Assembly: GCA_031274565.1 (NCBI GenBank)
Contig: JAISPY010000200.1
Coordinates: 1 to 10,254, forward strand
Direction of reading: 5' to 3'
Origin: Treponema sp.
Lineage (GTDB): Bacteria > Spirochaetota > Spirochaetia > Treponematales > Breznakiellaceae
DNA length: 10,254 bases
The notes beneath the pieces are model-generated. The model worked only from the letters and a program-made list of their open reading frames with translations. It made no database searches and had not been told where the DNA came from. Both the position numbers and the translations under genes were made by a program. Each line of letters begins with the position of its first letter. Positions within the stretch are counted from its first letter, which is position 1. Shown one piece after another: positions 6,854-10,254 of the stretch.

Positions 6854-7798
6854 TTATGATAAACGTTCCGTTCCCTCGTTCCAATGGCCTATCTTGCGGA
6901 TCTTCTGATTCCGGTACCGGACCAGCACCGACGGATTTCGATCCCCCAGGTCCCGCAGTTCCCGCACCAGGATCTGCTTGATGGCCGCGGCTGCGGCATC
7001 CGGATCCTGGTGCGCGCCTCCAGGAGGCTCCGGTATGATCCCGTTGATGACCTTGAAGGCCAAAAGATCGGCACTGGTGATCCGGAGCATGGCCGCCGCG
7101 TCTTTTGCCTTAGCCGCATCCCGCAGGAGAATCGAGGCGCATCCCTCAGGGCTTATCACCGAATAGATGGCGTTTTCCAGCATGTAGATCTTATCCCCTA
7201 CGCACAGCCCCAGGGCACCCCCGGAACCCCCTTCCCCGATAATGATACAGACGATGGGGGTTTTCAGTTGGCTGAAATCCCGGAGGTTCCGGGCAATCGC
7301 CTCCCCAATGCCCCGTTCTTCCGCACCTAGGCCCGGATACGCCCCAGAGGTATCCACCAAGGTAACAATGGGCCGACGGAACTTCTCCGCCTGCTTTGCC
7401 AGCCTGAGGGCCTTCCGGTACCCTTCAGGATTGGCCATACCGTGGTTGCGGTACATGTTCTCCTTCAGGGTACGGCCTTTCTGGTTGGCCAGCAGGGTAA
7501 CAGGCCGACCCTCAAGAAAGCCCAGCCCTCCCACTAGCGCAGGATCATCCCCAAAGGCCCGGTCCCCGTGCAGTTCCATGAAGTCCGTAAAAATCCGGCG
7601 GATATAATCCAGGGCATAGGGCCGTTCAGGATGCCGGGCAAGCTCAACCCGCTTCCATGCCTCCTCGGTTTTGGCCCCTGCCTGGATCTTCCCTTCAAGC
7701 TGCTCCAGGACTTCCGCCGCATCAATCCCCGATTCCCGCACGAGTTTGCGTAATTCTTCGACCTTTTCCTGCAAGGTAGCAATAGGGGTGGTGTTCAC
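6854..7798 (-). CDS. accA: Acetyl-CoA carboxylase carboxyltransferase subunit alpha
   Basis: Alpha half of the carboxyltransferase that moves CO2 from biotin on AccB to acetyl-CoA, giving malonyl-CoA for fatty acid synthesis. The crotonase-fold core is well conserved: RPYALDYI at 59-66, ELHGDRAFGDD at 75-85, LVDTSGAYPGLGAEERG at 147-163, GEGGSGGALGL at 188-198 (oxyanion-type glycines), SVISPEGCASIL at 213-224, and IIPEPPGGAH at 254-263. 314 residues is close to E. coli AccA (319). The start is a GTG whose last two bases overlap the accD stop (GTGA), with GGAGG seven bases upstream, so translation is coupled to accD, as suits a 1:1 alpha-beta complex. It is the last gene of the acc operon in view. 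Confidence 0.96.
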   Translation of the reverse strand: MNTTPIATLQEKVEELRKLVRESGIDAAEVLEQLEGKIQAGAKTEEAWKRVELARHPERPYALDYIRRIFTDFMELHGDRAFGDDPALVGGLGFLEGRPVTLLANQKGRTLKENMYRNHGMANPEGYRKALRLAKQAEKFRRPIVTLVDTSGAYPGLGAEERGIGEAIARNLRDFSQLKTPIVCIIIGEGGSGGALGLCVGDKIYMLENAIYSVISPEGCASILLRDAAKAKDAAAMLRITSADLLAFKVINGIIPEPPGGAHQDPDAAAAAIKQILVRELRDLGDRNPSVLVRYRNQKIRKIGHWNEGTERLS

Positions 7799-8583
7799 CG
7801 CTGCGCCTCCGCTTTTACGGGAATGCGGCTATGCAGATCCATGAGCCGGGCAAGGACCCGCCGCTGCTCTTTGCGGGGAACGATCATATCCACAAACCCC
7901 CGTTCCTGTTGAAATTCCGCACGCTGAAACCCTTCGGGCAGGCTCGCCCGTATGGTCCCCTCGATCACCCGGGGACCGGCGAAGCCGATGAGCGCCCCTG
8001 GTTCAGCCAAGATAATATCCCCCAGCATGGCAAAAGACGCAGTAACCCCCCCGGTGGTAGGATCGCAGAGCAGGATGAACAAGGGCAGTCCTGCCTTATC
8101 CAGTTCCGCCGCGGCGCTGGAGGTCTTGGCCATCTGGAGCAGGGAGAAGATCCCCTCCTGCATCCGGGCGCCCCCGGAGGTGGTATAGAGCGCCACCGGC
8201 AGCCGTTCCTCCACGGCTTTGAGCAACGCCCGGGAGACCTTCTCACCCACCACCGAACCCATAGACCCACCCATAAAGGTAAAGGACATAAGCCCCAGGA
8301 TGAGGGCCCTTCCTTCTATTAAACAGGTTCCCGTAAGGATCGCGTCCTTCATTCGGGACTTGAGTTCCGCCTCGGAGAGCTTCTTCTCGTACCCCGAGAG
8401 GTCAATCGGATTAAGGGAGCGCAGATTCGCGGAAAACTCCTGGAAGCTTCCGGGATCCGCCAGGTACGCAATACGCTCCCGCGGTTCCATCCGGTAATGA
8501 TAGCCGCAGGCGGGACAGGTCTTGAAGATTTCAGGAGTATGCACTGCCCCGCAGTCCGGGCAGGTAAGGGTTTCAGCGGCCAT
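7795..8583 (-). CDS. accD: Acetyl-CoA carboxylase carboxyltransferase subunit beta
   Basis: Beta half of the carboxyltransferase; partners AccA. A zinc ribbon opens the protein (Cys8, Cys11, Cys23, Cys26); the loop between the cysteine pairs is a few residues shorter than in E. coli. The core then has FMGGSMGSVVGEK at 103-115, SGGARMQEG at 136-144, DPTTGGVTASF at 174-184, GFAGPRVIE at 200-208 and LPEGFQRAEF at 215-224, all canonical. I chose the ATG at 8583, giving 262 residues: it has GGAG seven bases upstream and leads straight into the zinc ribbon. The open frame extends to an ATG at 8781, but that part lies in the accC gene and resembles no AccD. The gene overlaps the accC stop by 11 bases and the accA start by 4, so the three are tightly coupled. 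Confidence 0.95.
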   Translation of the reverse strand: MAAETLTCPDCGAVHTPEIFKTCPACGYHYRMEPRERIAYLADPGSFQEFSANLRSLNPIDLSGYEKKLSEAELKSRMKDAILTGTCLIEGRALILGLMSFTFMGGSMGSVVGEKVSRALLKAVEERLPVALYTTSGGARMQEGIFSLLQMAKTSSAAAELDKAGLPLFILLCDPTTGGVTASFAMLGDIILAEPGALIGFAGPRVIEGTIRASLPEGFQRAEFQQERGFVDMIVPRKEQRRVLARLMDLHSRIPVKAEAQR

Positions 8584-9925
8584 GAGTAGTCTCCGCGGGG
8601 ATCCTCTGCTGCGATTCAAACGCCGCGTAATACGCCGTACCAAACCGGCCTGAACGGAAACCACGGTCTTGGATAATCCGCGCTTGCTCGGAGCGGTTGG
8701 TTTGAATGCCTTCAATGCACAGTTCCCCCAAGGCCCGATCCATGCGGGCCAAAACCCGTTCCCGGTTCGGTCCGTGGACAATGAGTTTTCCCACCAACGC
8801 GTCGTAGTGGGAAGGCACCGTACACCCGCTATACAAATAGGTATCGAACCGGACCCCTGGACCCCCAGGCAGGCGCAACTCGCTCACCCTACCAGGATGC
8901 AGGGCATTGATACGGCACTCCATAGCCCAGCCATCGCGCCGTACTGCTTCGGGGTCTAGCTCCATCCGGCCTTCGGTACAGGATAGGATCTGTTCCCGGA
9001 CTATATCCGTACCGGTGATACATTCGCTCACCGGATGCTCCACTTGAAGACGGACATTCACTTCCATAAAATAATAGTCCTCCCCTACCACCAAAAATTC
9101 AATGGTTCCCGCTCCCCGGTAACCCAGCTCCCGAAAGAGCTTCACCGCGCCTTCCGCCATCTTATCCCGCATAGGTCCGCTCACCCCTGGGGAGGGGCTT
9201 TCTTCGATGAGCTTCTGATGGTTTTTCTGCACCGAGCAATCCCGTTCCCCTAAGACCGCCACGGCTCCATCCCCTGCGGCCAGGATCTGGAGTTCCACAT
9301 GCCGGGGATTTTCTAGGTAGCGCTCGATAAACACCCGGGGGTCCGCAAAATTAGAAGCCGCCTCTGCCTGGGCCAGGAGGATCTGTTCCTGCAATTCCGC
9401 TTCCTGCCGGACCACCCGCATACCCTTACCGCCGCCGCCTGCGGCAGCTTTTATAATGACCGGAAACCCCAAGGTCCGTACCGCAGCCAGGGCCTCAGTG
9501 AAGTCGCCCACCGCGTTTTCCGTACCCGGGGTGATGGGGATGCCAAAGCGCTGCGCCGTAGCTCGGGCCTGAACCTTATCCCCCAGGAGTTCCATCACCT
9601 TAGGATCCGGCCCGATGAAGATAAGCCCATTATCCGCCGTCAGCCGGGCAAAGTCCGGGTTCTCCGCCAGGAAGCCCACCCCCGGATGAATCCCATCGCA
9701 ATCCGTATGGATCGCGGCCATGATCAGGTTGTTCCGCATGAGGTAACTCGCCGACGCAGGGGGCGGCCCGATGCACACCGCCTTATCCGCGAGCCGCACT
9801 GGGAGACCGTCCCGGTCTGCGGTGGAATACACCGCCACGGTTTCAATGCCCATCTCGCGGCACGTACGGATGATGCGGACCGCGATTTCACCGCGATTCG
9901 CAATGAGCAGCCGTTTAATCATCAT
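8573..9925 (-). CDS. accC: Biotin carboxylase subunit of acetyl-CoA carboxylase
   Basis: ATP-grasp enzyme that carboxylates biotin on AccB using ATP and bicarbonate. Numbering from 9925: IANRGEIAVRI at 8-18; HPGVGFLAEN at 80-89 (usual HPGYGFLSEN); glycine-rich ATP loop KAAAGGGGKGM at 159-169; GERDCSVQKNHQK at 226-238; EFLVVGEDYYFMEVN at 276-290 and RLQVEHPVSE at 292-301 (usual NTR is NVR; catalytic Glu, Asn and Arg kept); ECRINA at 336-341; and the C-terminal domain PGGPGVR and YDALVGKLIVHG. About seven residues usually found after INA (the EDP...PSPG segment) are missing. The frame extends upstream to 9964, but ATG 9925 or 9922 fits AGAGG six or nine bases upstream and the family N-terminus. 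The 450-residue length is normal. Carboxylases of propionyl- or pyruvate-type complexes are related, but the accD-accA neighbours fix the role. Confidence 0.94.
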   Translation of the reverse strand: MMIKRLLIANRGEIAVRIIRTCREMGIETVAVYSTADRDGLPVRLADKAVCIGPPPASASYLMRNNLIMAAIHTDCDGIHPGVGFLAENPDFARLTADNGLIFIGPDPKVMELLGDKVQARATAQRFGIPITPGTENAVGDFTEALAAVRTLGFPVIIKAAAGGGGKGMRVVRQEAELQEQILLAQAEAASNFADPRVFIERYLENPRHVELQILAAGDGAVAVLGERDCSVQKNHQKLIEESPSPGVSGPMRDKMAEGAVKLFRELGYRGAGTIEFLVVGEDYYFMEVNVRLQVEHPVSECITGTDIVREQILSCTEGRMELDPEAVRRDGWAMECRINALHPGRVSELRLPGGPGVRFDTYLYSGCTVPSHYDALVGKLIVHGPNRERVLARMDRALGELCIEGIQTNRSEQARIIQDRGFRSGRFGTAYYAAFESQQRIPAETTHGR

Positions 9926-10146
9926 CCTTGTCCTCTGCATGGTTGCGGTACTGCTTGCATACACACAGGAATGGCACGCCCAGCATAGTCCGTTGATAAC
10001 ACCATGCGTCTCCCTCGCTGGTCCCCCCGTATGCGTCTATACACCGCCCTAAGCCCTGGATACGGCTGCTCCGCCTTTTTCATGATCCGGTTATCGGAAT
10101 TGTTACTATCATACCGTGCATGGTACGCCAAAGATCGCAGCATACC
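9926..10146 (-). other. 221-base gap between accB and accC
   Basis: Unusually long for a tight acc operon. On the minus strand a 73-codon frame runs from an ATG at 10143, four bases after the accB stop, to a TGA at 9924-9922 that overlaps the accC start. Its predicted product is basic and resembles nothing I know, and it has no good ribosome binding site. A TATGAT at about 10107-10112 could be a -10 box, but no -35 is evident. Short weak inverted repeats occur (near 10086-10098 and 10110-10123). I do not call a gene. Confidence 0.35.
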
Positions 10147-10254
10147 TTAGCGGCGCTGCACCTCAAAGAGGACTTGGCCGTATTCCACCAAATCCCCGCT
10201 CCCCGCATGGATCGCCAGAATTTCACCGTCAAAGTCCGCTTCCAGCCGGTTCAT
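10147..10254 (-). CDS. accB: Biotin carboxyl carrier protein of acetyl-CoA carboxylase, C-terminal end (partial)
   Basis: The last 35 codons read MNRLEADFDGEILAIHAG followed by SGDLVEYGQVLFEV and RR. This is the second half of a biotinyl domain, normally preceded by EAMKL; the window ends at the Met that follows the biotinylated Lys region, so the biotin site itself is outside. AccB carries biotin between AccC and the AccD-AccA complex. The match to the hammerhead end (usually VEYGQPLF) and the position just upstream of accC make this secure even though only a fragment is visible. The start and promoter lie beyond 10254. Confidence 0.88.
   Translation of the reverse strand: MNRLEADFDGEILAIHAGSGDLVEYGQVLFEVQRR

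Noticed and set aside
8584..8781. N-terminal extension of AccD to an ATG at 8781
   Set aside because: It lies in the accC coding region in another frame, resembles no AccD, and the ATG at 8583 has a good ribosome binding site and leads directly into the zinc ribbon.
9926..9964. Longer AccC start at 9964
   Set aside because: The extra 13 residues are not AccC-like, and the ribosome binding site sits before 9925/9922, where the usual MIKRLLIANRGEIA N-terminus begins.

Overview
The window reads as ordinary chromosomal DNA of a bacterium with moderately high GC, carrying one piece of a mobile element at its left end. My best guess is a spirochaete of the Treponema group, possibly a gut-associated one. 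This rests on the overall look of the HtrA, cobamide-salvage and acetyl-CoA carboxylase proteins, not on a database search, and a Firmicute-like lineage cannot be excluded. The acc gene order (B-C-D-A, with separate subunits) is the one best known from Firmicutes.

Left end (1-840): the 3' part of an ISAs1-family transposase gene on the plus strand, with a one-base frameshift near 98. Its end overlaps, tail to tail, a macro-domain gene on the minus strand (813-1370). The last residues of that protein appear to be read from IS or junction DNA. Immediately upstream of the macro gene, and probably in the same transcript, is htrA (1392-2900), a membrane-anchored DegP/HtrA protease with two PDZ domains. 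The 164-base gap before htrA holds a perfect 23-bp palindrome and a hairpin next to the ribosome binding site.

Middle (3065-4328, minus): two genes of cobamide (vitamin B12) salvage. cobU makes AdoCbi-GDP from cobinamide. Downstream of it lies a TIM-barrel, AP-endonuclease-2-fold protein that I read as CbiR-like, an enzyme that takes apart the nucleotide loop of foreign cobamides. Together they would remodel imported B12 forms. The cobU promoter lies so close to the start codon that the mRNA should be almost leaderless.

Centre right (4520-6733, plus): a two-gene RNA-metabolism operon, a beta-CASP metallo-beta-lactamase ribonuclease of the Ysh1/TTHA0252 type followed by rlmB, a 23S rRNA 2'-O-methyltransferase. 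A ribosome binding site without a gene follows rlmB.

Right (6854-10254, minus): the acetyl-CoA carboxylase operon accB (its 3' end only)-accC-accD-accA, which makes malonyl-CoA for fatty acid synthesis. accC/accD and accD/accA overlap and look translationally coupled, but a 221-base gap separates accB from accC. AccC lacks a short conserved segment. I saw no tRNA, rRNA, CRISPR array or clear intrinsic terminator. No stretch over 300 bases lacks a gene.
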